A DNA stretch of 12,428 nt from Spongospora subterranea (taxonomy: Eukaryota > Endomyxa > Phytomyxea > Plasmodiophorida > Plasmodiophoridae), in assembly GCA_900404475.1 (NCBI GenBank), contig OUQQ01000050.1, forward strand, positions 60,554 through 72,981. The letters are read 5' to 3'. The first letter of the stretch is position 1; each line of letters begins with the position of its first letter. A program made the translations under genes and the position numbers. A model generated the notes under the pieces. That model saw only the letters and a list, made by a program, of their open reading frames with translations. It did no database searches and was not told where the DNA came from. Shown here in pieces: positions 1-8,330 of this stretch.

Positions 1-1189
1 TTGTAAGTCGAAGATCGATGCTTCGATCTCCTCAGGTGGTTCTAATTCTTCAGCCTCATCAGATTGTCAAAGCGGAGACTCCTTCGATTCGTTTCATGCT
101 ATTAAATCCCGCTAACGCCTTCAGCAAAATTACAAGTGAAGCACGATGCGTTATTTTAGCTGGTGGCACAATGCAGCCGTATCAGTTTTATTCGCAGCAA
201 CTGTTCCCTGGTTGTCCAGGCAATGTTGGCCTATTTTCCTGCGGCCATATCGTACCACCAGCGAATGTATCGGCATTCATAGTGGCCTCCGGACCCACAA
301 AATCGAATTTAACTTTCACTTATTCTCAACGCTCGTTGCAAACAACTCTTCTTGAACTTGGCCGAACACTAGTGTAAACACAATCTGGTTGGCATCACAA
401 ATCCACCTGATAACTGAACGCAGCAACCTTGTTTCTATCGCTCCTGATGGCATAGTATGCTTTTTCCCATCGTACGCCTATGAAGCAGAGGTGGTTTTGT
501 CACTGCAGGAAAACGGATTTCTTGACCGAATTCGCGCACGAAAAGTGGTTTTTCGTGAACCTCGAGAATCGTCTGATGTTCAGAGTACGCTTGATGAATA
601 CACACTAAGGATTCACAGCAAATCAGGGAAAGGTGCGCACCGCCTTTTCTAGAGAAGCAGATTCTTACCTTGAGTGCCTAGGTGCAATCTTGTTCTGTGT
701 TGTCGGCGGAAAAATGTCGGAAGGAATTAATTTTTCAGATGAACTCGCTCGAGTATGTTTGCCTAGTCTCTCAGTATCGTTCGTCTGATTTTTTTGGTTT
801 TTTTAGTTGGTAGTAGTTGTTGGAATGCCTTACGCCAACCCAAATGAATTTGAACTGCAAGAAAGGATGCGCTATATGGATGCCACCCACGGTCAAGGTT
901 CCGGTGAGCAATATTTCGAGACGTTATGCATGAGAGCGGTCAATCAGGTATTGTCAGCTTAACACATTCTGTCTAAAACCCAGGTCTGATGTGGCGTAAG
1001 AGTATCGGCCGGGCCATACGTCATCGCGCTGATTATGCTGCGATTATTCTGCTGGATGAGCGCTATCGCCGTCCACGGGTTCGACAGCAAATCCCCAGTT
1101 GGCTTCGAAATCGGATCGCAGAACCGGCTAGCTTTGGCGAAGCGTATGGGGCCTTGGCAAAGTTTTATCGGTCTCACAAGGAATCGTAA
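1..1189 (+). CDS. DDX11: CHL1/DDX11-type ATP-dependent DNA helicase, C-terminal part (5' end outside window)
   Basis: This is the C-terminal half of an XPD-like superfamily 2, 5'-3' DNA helicase of the CHL1/DDX11/FANCJ group, which acts in the nucleus in sister-chromatid cohesion and replication of structured DNA. Spliced model: 1-2, 54-373, 424-632, 682-752, 807-947, 1001-1189, giving 309 residues from position 54. Introns of 51, 50, 49, 54 and 53 nt restore one frame. Visible family motifs, in order: [37 protein letters not shown] then VCFFPSY (across the 374-423 intron), [14 protein letters not shown] (motif V), [11 protein letters not shown], and [17 protein letters not shown] (motif VI, across the last intron). 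The end, a YRRP...W(L/I)R segment and KFYRSHKES, matches where family members stop. The Walker A/B and FeS regions lie upstream of the window. The stop is 71 bp from the stop of the convergent RhoGEF gene. The family call is firm; the orthologue DDX11 rather than a paralogue is supported by the GGTMQP block. Confidence 0.93.
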
Positions 1190-1260
1190 CTTTATACAGC
1201 GTCAAGACCAACCCATTTTTACGGTTAATGGGAAGGTAGTACGTTTTGAATTCGCAGCCT

Positions 1261-2833
1261 TTATCGGATTTGAGTCTTTATCGACATTGACAGCCGTACA
1301 CGCCGTCGGAGACCCGACATCTCGATCGCTTTCTTAATATCATCTGTGGAAATTCAGCTTTTATCGTCTGTTATTGTAATGCCAAGCGCCGAATATATTC
1401 ACCAACCAATCCATAAATCACAATCGTCCATACTCTTTGCCGCTACCTTAATGGACTTGCTGGGGCTCCGCAGCTCAAATGAGTTCTCTGGCAGTTTTTT
1501 TACTGTTAATCCGGCGATAGGAATGATGCGCTTCAAGGCGACGGGCGACGTTTCCGTTTTCGGCTGTCCGTACAGGAAAAGCTGACAACAAAATGAATGG
1601 TATTGTGTTCAACGCATTCATATAACCTTACGTCGTCACAAAGAACACAAACCAGTAGCCGCATTTTGTTTCCAAATATCCTTCCTGGCACGAACTATTC
1701 CACTGTTAAATAGGCGTCTTCAACCTATTGCAGGCGAGAACCTTCCAAAGCACTCCAGATCGAATTAAGAATCGAGTCCCATTATGTATGGCGATTCTTC
1801 CTTGGAACCAGTTGTTCTGGACCTGTTTCAGTGCCTGTACGCCGGAATAGGATCTGATGGCGGTGATTTCCTGGGCTAGCGACGCCATTGTCGCCAGCGC
1901 GGTCGTCAGGTTATCGCTCGGCGTCACGTCCAGGGCCCGGTGCAGTTTCATTAGCCGGGCGAGACTGACCAACGTTCGTGGGACTTATATCGCCATCATT
2001 GTCAGTAAGGGCATCGATCACCATACAACAGGGCAGCCATTACCCCGATTCAGCGACGCGAACAACATCGCAGGAAAGTCAAACTTCTTACAGGCGAAAA
2101 TGTCATTGAACGCTGGCGATTCCTGGGATATCTTCTGAAACGTCGTCAAGCATTGACCTGAACGCGGCGGAGATCCCAGTCATATGGATGACATGGCGCT
2201 GTCGATTGGAATGTGGTACCGTGTTGGGCAACGACCTGCCTATACAGGTCGAACAGTGGCATATAGAGCAGGATCACGGTCGGCATGTTGTCCAGCAGAG
2301 CGCCATCTGCTCGGAGCTGCATCACGTGGAAATACATTCCCTGGTCGAGATGGAACCGCAGCCGTGTGTTGATGAAGATGGCGCTGATATCGTCGGCGGC
2401 GACGACATTTCCAGCGGCCGAGATCGCGTCCATGATGTCAACCTGGGCAACAGTTCGCCCGTTTTAGTATCGGGGGCAGAGATCGATCGACTTGTGTGAT
2501 CTGATCGATTACCAGGTCCTTCAGCATTTTCCGATAGAAGCGCTGGATCAGCCAGAACTCCTCCACGATATCGTGAGCGCCAACCTCCCAGGTCAGTCGG
2601 CTGGCCGGCAACCGCTCCGCATCACGGTTCCCATCCGACGTGAACGCCATGTCGTTGAGCTCGAGATCGTCGGTCTCCGACGCATAGCCATCGTGGCGAT
2701 CGCCGTCGACCCCGTCCCGCTTACGATCGGGACCGTCGCCGGAATCGCGGGGGTTCGGGGCCAAGACCTCCATTAGGGCAACTGCCTGATCCGGGCCGTA
2801 ATTGCACAACCGCGGTAAATGGATAATGGCCAT
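1261..2833 (-). CDS. RhoGEF with DH and PH domains (seven exons)
   Basis: A Dbl-family guanine nucleotide exchange factor, predicted to load GTP onto a Rho/Rac/Cdc42-type GTPase at membranes. Spliced model (complement): 2492-2833, 2220-2442, 2044-2157, 1742-1983, 1587-1694, 1407-1530, 1261-1343; 411 residues. Introns are 49, 62, 60, 47, 56 and 63 nt. The N-terminal ~75 residues are acidic/charged. DH blocks follow: DIVEEFWLIQRFYRKMLKDL (CR1-like), ADDISAIFINTRLRFH, MPLFDLYRQVVAQHGQCL, ESPAFNDIF, LNRVPRTLVSLARLMKL (CR3-like, across an intron) and NLTTALATMASLAQEI. The linker leads to FLIRSGVLWK, then PH strands MRLLVCVLCDDVRLYE, IIPIAGLTVKKLPENSFELR, SKSIKVAAKS and the C-terminal helix DLWIDDIKKAIEMSG with its invariant Trp. 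The 1531-1586 intron and the first exon are the least certain parts. The donor at 1586 could be 3 nt earlier in the transcript. An in-phase ORF up to 3049 could be an extra 5' exon. A second DH-PH gene lies on the same strand at 4907-6867. Confidence 0.85.
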
Positions 2834-3144
2834 ATCCCCCGTTTAATCCAGAATACAAAAGATCGTTCCGGAATGTGCAAAAAAAACATCGGTCGACACG
2901 TTTATTCCGAGCCGATTTCGAGTCGACACCGAATTACTGATCGAGATATGAACGCCCTCAACAAACCAGTCGCGAATTATCTTCTCGATTCTCTTGGCAA
3001 GTTCCTGTGTGACCCTGGGTTTGGTTCGTAATTCTGTAGAGGTGGGCAATGCGGAGTGGGCGGGTCAGGGTGTTGTCGCCATGTGGTCCAGGTCACGGCG
3101 ATAATAATTAGGTGTCGCCATCCACTCCTGGTCGTCGTCGAGCC
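2834..3144. promoter_or_regulatory. Divergent intergenic region between the RhoGEF and BolA genes
   Basis: About 310 bp separate the two divergent starts, so both promoters should be here. No clear TATA element is visible. On the minus strand 2843-3049 is an open frame starting with ATG (MPTSTELRTKPRVTQELAKR...), in the same phase as the RhoGEF first exon but separated from it by one TAA at 2843. It could be an upstream exon: a donor at GTATTC near 2857 and an acceptor near 2783 would remove that stop (75 nt). It could also be chance. I do not recognise its sequence, so the RhoGEF start was placed at the first ATG after the stop. Confidence 0.45.
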
Positions 3145-3495
3145 ATGATGTTCGTGTCGCGCTTCCGCCGCTCCTTGTCCAACCTGCCTGGGTCCATACA
3201 GGAGCAGATCGCATTGCGGCTGCGTTCATCGCTGAAAGAGCCGGTTGTTGACGTTGTCGACACATCTGGAGGATGCGGTAAATGGCACAGCCAATCCGAT
3301 TAATCAAAAATGTCATCCGAGACCGATTTTTCAGGCACGTTTTTGTCCGTTCGCGTTGTGTCTAGCGAGTTCGAGGGTATCGGAACAGCCCAGCGTCATC
3401 GCGTGATCAACAACCTGATCAAGGAATGGATCCCGTCTATCCATGGTCTGACGATCACGGCCTTATCCCCTGGCGATCTCAATAAACCCCTATAA
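3145..3495 (+). CDS. BOLA3: BolA-family protein, mitochondrial BolA3 type
   Basis: A small BolA/IbaG-fold protein. BolA3-type members act in the mitochondrial matrix with monothiol glutaredoxin GLRX5 and NFU1 to deliver 4Fe-4S clusters. Spliced model: 3145-3277 and 3335-3495 with a 57-nt intron (GTAAAT...TTTTTCAG, phase 1), giving 97 residues, close to the usual ~100. The N-terminus MMFVSRFRRSLSNLPGS is short, basic and lacks acidic residues, as expected of a mitochondrial targeting peptide. The core reads IQEQIALRLRSSLKEPVVDV, then VDTSGGCG|TF across the intron, then VRVVSSEFEG, AQRHRVINNLIKEW and IHGLTITALSP. The SGGCG loop, the EFEG turn and the QRHR helix are family signatures; the cysteine in SGGCG is the predicted cluster ligand of the BolA3 type. 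A second in-frame ATG at 3148 and an upstream one at 3112 are alternative starts. Confidence 0.92.
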
Positions 3496-3735
3496 ACCGC
3501 CCGCCCCAAAAGCCCATCTCTCCATCGACCTTATAGAACGGTCATCGCCCTTTTCCACATCCTGTGTATTCAAGACCAAACGTCCACCGCTTTTTTTCGA
3601 ATTCGTCTTCATCACGTTGTCCAGTCTGATCCAGTGCCCAATAATCAGCGACTGTATTGCCGTAACGTGGCCAGTGGTCATTAGCCGGTAACAGCAGGGC
3701 GGTCCAGGTACAGTACATCAGCAACTCGCCCGGCG
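3496..3735. other. Intergenic region between BolA and augmin-subunit genes
   Basis: About 240 bp hold the 3' end of the BolA transcript and presumably the promoter of the downstream gene. Short open frames exist on the minus strand (3490-3681 and 3542-3724). They overlap each other and the BolA 3' end, and I see no family motif or splice partner for them, so no gene is called. Confidence 0.5.
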
Positions 3736-4845
3736 ATGGATCCGCCGTCGTCGCCGCCCGTCCCCGGCCTCATATTGCCAACGCGTCTAGCGTTCAACAC
3801 GCCGGCCCGACCTCGTGCGCCGGATGCCGGTCAAGCTGGCCCAGGGACGGTGGCTCCCAGATCGTCCAGACGCGTCGTGAATGGTAATCGAACAGGGTTG
3901 ATCCCAACCAATTATTCCTGAATTGCATGACGCGCCTATTTAGTGAAATCGCGATATCTGTCGTCCGTTTCTGTGCCGAAGAAACGTCCTGTTGAGGAGA
4001 AAGAGTCGTCGAAGACCCCGTCGTCCAGCAAGACCCCATCCACGATCAAACGGTCATCGTCGGTCCGCAAAGTCAGGCCGAACACTCCAGGAGCGGGATT
4101 GGCGTCGATCAGGAAAATGCGGGTGAACGCGAGGCTGTCGTCGGTTGTTCCAAAAGAGGAATCCGTTCCTGGAACGGTTGCGGCTGGTCCGATGGTCGGA
4201 CAGCAACGTCACGATAAGGAAGGTAATAAGGTCACGTCCAGGGCGCAGCTCATTCGCGCCTCGCAACTGCTCGCCAATGTGATGGCGCAGTGCGCGTTTG
4301 CCCGCGCCCTGCTGGCGCAGACGCAGGACCGATCAAGGAGGGCGTTCATGGACTGGAGCATGGCGGTTCACGATTCGATATTGTCCAAACATCGCCAAAG
4401 GACCAATCTCGCCCTTTACCTCCAACGTCAACAAGTTCATCACGCGATCGATAACGTCCTGGATGATCAGAAAGGCGCAGGCAAGCTGAGGGCGCTTCTG
4501 AAAACCACATTGCCGAAGCACGCGGCGCTGGTCAACGCTGTCAACGCATCGTCCTGTCATTTACCCACGGCCAACCTATACTGGTCGTCCGACGAGGCGC
4601 TGCTGGAATCGCTCCAGCGCTGTCAGGCGGTGCTGGGTCGCGTTTTCCACAAGACGCACGACGCCGCGGATCGTGTTCGCGCCCTGGAACAGGCGGTCGC
4701 CACCATGGCGACCATGATCCGCAAGGAATCGTCGACCATGGCCCACATCACAACGTTGCTCTCGAAAATGTCGTCGCTGGAGAACGCCGAGCGTAGTCTG
4801 CGCATCCACCTACTGCAAAACCGCCACGCCAATCTCCTCAAGTAA
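3736..4845 (+). CDS. HAUS8: AUG8/HAUS8-type (QWRF family) augmin complex subunit
   Basis: Predicted microtubule-binding subunit of augmin, the octameric complex that recruits gamma-tubulin to existing microtubules for branching nucleation in spindles. Spliced model: 3736-3883 and 3944-4845 with a 60-nt intron (GTAATC...TATTTAG, phase 1); 349 residues. The N-terminal ~130 residues are disordered, rich in Pro/Ser/Lys/Arg, and contain VVN|VKSRYLSS across the intron, resembling the SRY/SRF element near the start of HAUS8 and plant QWRF proteins. The rest is helical. CAFARALLAQ stands where the QWRF motif would be. Then come FMDWSMAVHDSILSKHRQR, LRALLKTTLPKHAALVNAV, SSCHLPTANLYWSSDEALLE and a final AERSLRIHLLQNRH, matching in order and spacing the WA-LE, RLP and E-SLR-HLIQ blocks of AUG8. 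The literal QWRF residues are not conserved. The call rests on this block order; a different coiled-coil microtubule protein is the alternative. Confidence 0.72.
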
Positions 4846-4906
4846 AACCTAATTATGATTCAAAACACGCGGCGCTCACTCGAACATTATTATTCGCTTT
4901 ATACTA
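4846..4906. other. Short convergent 3' gap
   Basis: Only 61 bp separate the stop codons of the augmin-subunit gene (+) and the RhoGEF/VCA gene (-). Both 3' UTRs must share or overlap this AT-rich segment (for example AAAACCTAATTATG at about 4846). Confidence 0.6.
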
Positions 4907-6867
4907 CTACTCCCACGAATTGGACTCGGAAAGATCATCGTCGTCGTGCTGGACGAACCGTCGATACCGATCCAGTGACGACTGAAGCTGCACGTGCAGA
5001 TCGCGTTCGAACTCCGGCGTCCGCTGTTGCTTTGGGCCGGCGACGACCTTTCTCAGTTCCTTCCCCGCTCTGATATCGGACAGAAACAATAGTGGTTGTT
5101 GATGTGTCGTTGGCGCCGGACGCTCGTGGGCCGAAACAGAGACGCTCCTCCTCGATTCGCATCGGGTCGGTGCCGAATTCCTTCGGGTCTGCAGAGTCGT
5201 TTTTAGCGGGAACGGCGGCGGCGGCGGCGGTGGCGGAGGCAGAATGTCTAAATCCAGATCGCGCTCGGCGATGTTCTCCTCAGTGACACGCGCTGGATCA
5301 TTCCGGTCTTCCACCGGATCGTCGTCGTCGTCGTCGGAATTCTCCACAGGCTCGGGCGGATCGTGTCCGGATTGGCCGTCGTGCCGGTCGGATTGTGTTG
5401 GATTCACGAACGGTTCAGACGGCGGCGGAATCGCTTCGGCACCGGTGGGTTTGGCGATTATCGCGGCGCCACCCGTGTTGTTTCCCGTCGGCATCGGTCG
5501 AACGCTGATCGATTTCGACGCTTCTGGAGGGTCGAACATACTTTGCACGCGTCGCCCCCTTTTCTGAACAACACCGTTGAACAAACGAACACGACAACCC
5601 GAAAACGGTAAATGCACTAACGCCATCGGTCTGGTGAATTACAGTACGATACTTCTTCTTCAGGATCATCTTCTCGAACTCGACGCCGTCCGCCGGAACC
5701 GGTTGCCCGACCAACTCGGACTGCAGCAGTTTGTAGTTGCCGATGGCCTTGTTCAGCACCTCCATCCACCCCAGCTTGTCCTCGGCGCTTTTCGCCACGA
5801 TTGTCAGCGGTTTGGTCTTCGACACGATGAAGAACGCGTTGTGGATCGGGTTGTTGGGCTTCTCCGGAATGTCGGCGATCGACATATCCGACAGCTGCAG
5901 CACGTGCTTGACCTTGGACGACTGGACGGCGGTTCGAATCGACGCGTACAGGAGCATATCGTTGAACAGAACGAACAGATATCGTTTCGATTTGTGCAAG
6001 CGCGACTTCTTCTGGAACATCTTGTCGAGCTCGCCGAACTTCAACACCAATCGCGACGGGCTGACCAGATCGACGCTCCCCTTGAACAGCTTCTCCTGGA
6101 ACTTCACGACCTGACGTCGCTGGGCGTCGTCCTTCAGGTTGTTGGACACGTGATCGGCGACCTAAACGTGGTCGCGCGCGTTGGAACAACGAATGAATTC
6201 AGCCGTTGGCGACGAGGGCCATCGTTACCTGGTGGATGGCGCGAATGGCGTTAAGAACGTCGACGCTGGCGTCGGTCCCGTCCGGCAGTTTGCTGAGGAG
6301 CGCCGCCAGGAACACGATGTACTGGGGCAGGCGAAACAACGGCCCCTCCATCAGCTTGTGGACGGGGCGATTACCGCAGCACCGCTCGCTGATGTTCAGG
6401 AACTCCTGGAAGCGGCTCTTGCGGCGGCGCAGCTGCAGCAGGGTCTGGACGGCCGCCTTCTGCCGGTTGATGTAGTTGGCGTACAGCTTGAAGTACGGGA
6501 TCATCTGGGTCATGATCAGGCCGAATTGCGACGTCAGGTTGCCGGCCAATCGCGCCGCCAACAGCTCCTTATAGAGCCGGCTGTTGACGGCGAATATCCC
6601 CCCGATATTCAGGAATATGCTGTCGATCTCGATCTCGGTCAAGATGGGGCAATTCTCCTGGTTATGGCAGCGCAGGCGCTTCTCGAAGTGTTCGCTGAGC
6701 AGGCGCAAACCTTCCTGGACGTAAACCCCCTCGCTCGATAGGAACGCGTCGCAGATCTGATCGGCGTTCATGGTCGATAGATTGGATGGGATCTGGGGAA
6801 CGGCCGTAATACTGTCATCGTGTTTAATGGACGACGCTAATGAGACCTGGCGATGTGTGTCGGCCAT
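4907..6867 (-). CDS. RhoGEF (DH-PH) with polyproline and WASP-like WH2/central/acidic C-terminus
   Basis: Spliced model (complement): 6229-6867, 5643-6161, 4907-5563; introns of 67 and 79 nt, all phase 0; 604 residues. Start MADTHRQVSL at 6867. DH domain, residues ~36-235: ADQICDAFLSSEGVYVQEGL, EIEIDSIFLNIGGIF, MIPYFKLYANYINRQ, GPLFRLPQYIVFLAALLSKL, then AIHQ|VADHVSNN across the first intron. PH domain, ~250-355: LVLKFGELDK, KRYLFVLFNDMLLYA, VLQLSDMSIADIP, AFFIVSKTKPLTIVAKS and LGWMEVLNKAI (Trp345). The tail has an acidic D6 run, nine prolines (495-503), a WH2-like motif PLLFLSDIRAGKELRKV (543-559), an amphipathic stretch (~568-590, DLHVQLQSSLDRYRRFV) and a terminal HDDDDLSESNSWE with Trp603. 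Established: DH-PH activates Rho GTPases; polyproline binds profilin/SH3; WH2-central-acidic (VCA) binds G-actin and Arp2/3. Inference: one protein that both activates a Rho GTPase and nucleates actin. No FYVE or other lipid domain beyond PH is seen. Confidence 0.88.
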
Positions 6868-6881
6868 CGGACGCCCCTCGG

Positions 6882-6909
6882 AATATATATATATATAGAT
6901 AGATATATA
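6882..6909. repeat. AT-rich simple repeat in the promoter of the RhoGEF/VCA gene
   Basis: A run of AT dinucleotides that passes into a GATA/TATA pattern, centred 15-40 bp upstream of the ATG at 6867 on the minus strand. It is length-variable in principle and could serve as the TA-rich core promoter element. Confidence 0.75.
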
Positions 6910-7611
6910 GACTATCGCCACCTCCCCGCCCCTTCACCACTCAACACATTCTATGAGACGAGATTGGGGGGCGCGCGTGCCCTAGTTTATTGATATCGCC
7001 CACAGCCGGGTCGATCAACAGGTCGCCATCCGTGCGACGACCGACGATTGCGCCATTGATTCCTGTGGGGGTTTAATCTCCTGATTGGTTCAAAGGGCGC
7101 AGTTGAATCGGATTAGGGCCCAAATCCTTCCCCTCAATCGCACGAGGTTCCGATATGAACCGGAACCTCATGGCGACCGAACACTATTCAGGGACACTGA
7201 TAAATGATATTGGTTTCGGGTCCAACAGCCAATTATCAACTCCCACACGACAAATTGGGCTTTTCGAGATTGCCCCTCCATGTAATATTGTCTATTTTTC
7301 TTCGATGTTGTTTTTTTCTTGGTTCAAATAACAGGTTCCGGAAAGCATGCCCAGGCCATTCACACTACCTGTAGTGCAATCAATTACAAAACCATCAGTG
7401 AATCTTGGTTTGACAATTAATTGTTTTGCGTGCTCACTTATCGCGACCTGACAAATTACTTTTCAAAACGAGACAGGTATTTTATTGATCGCGTACAGCT
7501 CTCGAAGGTGTGTTGATGTACACGGTGCAATCTTCGTCTCCTCAAAACGCTGATCCAACTATCCACACAAGTGACGCCGCCTGGCAATGTGAGCCCCAGA
7601 ACCCCGATAGG
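6910..7611. other. Region without a confident gene
   Basis: Roughly 700 bp with no open frame of note except from 7510 on (ORF 7510-7758, treated with the inverted repeat). On the minus strand a short frame runs down to a stop at 6941. It contains INGAIVGRRTDGDLLIDPAV, preceded by a plausible acceptor (CCCCCACAG) and a possible upstream mini-exon starting MRFRFISEP near 7171. This could be the last exons of a gene read leftward toward the RhoGEF promoter, but I could not extend it. From about 7200 to 7500 the sequence is AT-richer and I see nothing else. Confidence 0.35.
7144..7169. repeat. Short perfect inverted repeat (9-bp stem, 8-nt loop)
   Basis: GAGGTTCCG at 7144-7152 pairs with CGGAACCTC at 7161-7169 around the loop ATATGAAC. 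It could be a hairpin in RNA or a dyad binding site. No terminator-like U tract follows. Confidence 0.7.
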
Positions 7612-7739
7612 TCAACGTCCTCCTCAATCTTGCGGGGGCGTCAGACGACGGTTTTTGTGACAGGAGAAGGCAACGTCCGCCGTGGCGTTGCCACGACGTC
7701 AGCGACGTTTGCCAACGTATTTCGATCTTTACGAGTCCC
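7612..7739 (+). repeat. Left arm of an imperfect inverted repeat (coding-like relic)
   Basis: This ~128-bp segment reappears in opposite orientation at 7950-8079, with a 210-bp spacer. The best block is 18 identical bases (TTTGTGACAGGAGAAGGC, 7654-7671). In the plus direction it reads RSTSSSILRGRQTTVFVTGEG, matching the protein reading of the other arm. The reading then diverges, with later similarity (WRCHDV) only in another frame, so this copy looks frameshifted. The ORF 7510-7758 includes it. Family not recognised. Confidence 0.6.
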
Positions 7740-7949
7740 CTTCGCGCTAAGTCATTGATGAAGTGGTGTCTAAGATCAATAAGGTTCGAACGCCTGTGCA
7801 AGTTCCCTGTTCGTATCCAGCGCTATCGCGCTTTAATTGTCGTCAAACACACCATCGTTGGCAGAGCCACGCCTGCTCCGATCAAGCGCCGACAGATTCA
7901 CAACTCCTTCGCCAGATCAGAGATATCAACGTATTCCGGCCTCTGTCGA

Positions 7950-8079
7950 GGACTTAGTACGAAGAATCGATTACGTTGGGCGTGAGGAACAACGTAGACG
8001 ACATCATGACAACGCCAATTGCCGGAGCCTTCTCCTGTCACAAAGACCCGCCTCCTTAAGACTGACGAGAATGTTGAAC
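7950..8079 (-). repeat. Right arm of the imperfect inverted repeat; contains an open minus-strand frame
   Basis: Inverted partner of 7612-7739. On the minus strand it lies in a stop-to-stop frame (8104 down to the TGA at 7898) that lacks an ATG. It reads RSTFSSVLRRRVFVTGEG, then GNWRCHDVVYVVPHAQRN, then PEYVDISDLAKEL. It may be an exon of an older gene whose 5' part lies to the right: a GTACTG...CTGATAATTAG, 48-nt intron-like segment sits near 8127-8174. It may also be a fragment of a mobile or duplicated element. I do not recognise the protein. Confidence 0.5.
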
Positions 8080-8330
8080 GTAACTTGGGGTGTAAATGGT
8101 CGCGTTAGCTGGATGACCACCAAACGCTAATTATCAGCCGGACCAGTGCCAATGATGTCGCCAACCAACAGTACCCCGCCTGCCATCGATATTGGTTGGG
8201 GCGGGTTGACTTTCCCGTCGCGGTCAGCGTGGCCTCGTCACCCGTGGTTGCTATAACGCGGGCGTAACGTTGGATTCGGTGATGATGTTACTACGGGCGG
8301 AGGCCAAGTACAGGTAGGTAGCCCAGGGCC
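8080..8330. other. Upstream region of the C2orf69 homologue
   Basis: About 250 bp preceding the ATG at 8331. It must hold that gene's promoter. Minus-strand readings here look partly coding in more than one frame and no model is decisive. An in-frame ATG pair near 8282 on the plus strand opens a tiny frame (MMLLRAEAKYR) that stops before 8331; it might be a lost or alternative leader, but no intron of sensible length joins it. Confidence 0.35.

Noticed and set aside
585..681. Alternative splice of the helicase using GTACGC at 585 with an acceptor at 618, keeping [10 protein letters not shown] as coding
   Set aside because: It is in frame, but [14 protein letters not shown] upstream matches the family's V-x-x-x-L-x-E-Y-x-x-x-I segment, and the 633-681 intron (49 nt) has typical length; the 34-nt alternative would delete conserved residues.
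1035..1585. Plus-strand ORFs 1035-1337 and 1346-1585
   Set aside because: The first overlaps the helicase's last exon out of frame. The second lies antisense to PH-domain exons of the minus-strand RhoGEF.
3490..4039. Minus-strand frames at 3490-3724 and 3794-4039
   Set aside because: The second is antisense to the first exon, intron and second-exon start of the augmin-subunit gene. The first overlaps the BolA 3' end, and neither shows a family motif or consistent splice sites.
5577..6741. Long plus-strand open frames (5577-6254 and 6181-6741) opposite the RhoGEF/VCA gene
   Set aside because: They are antisense to DH and PH coding sequence with clear family motifs; their Gln/Leu/Val-rich content reflects codon bias on the other strand.
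7741..7810. tRNA-like GGTTCGAAC element near 7783
   Set aside because: No acceptor stem, D-arm or anticodon arm can be folded around it.
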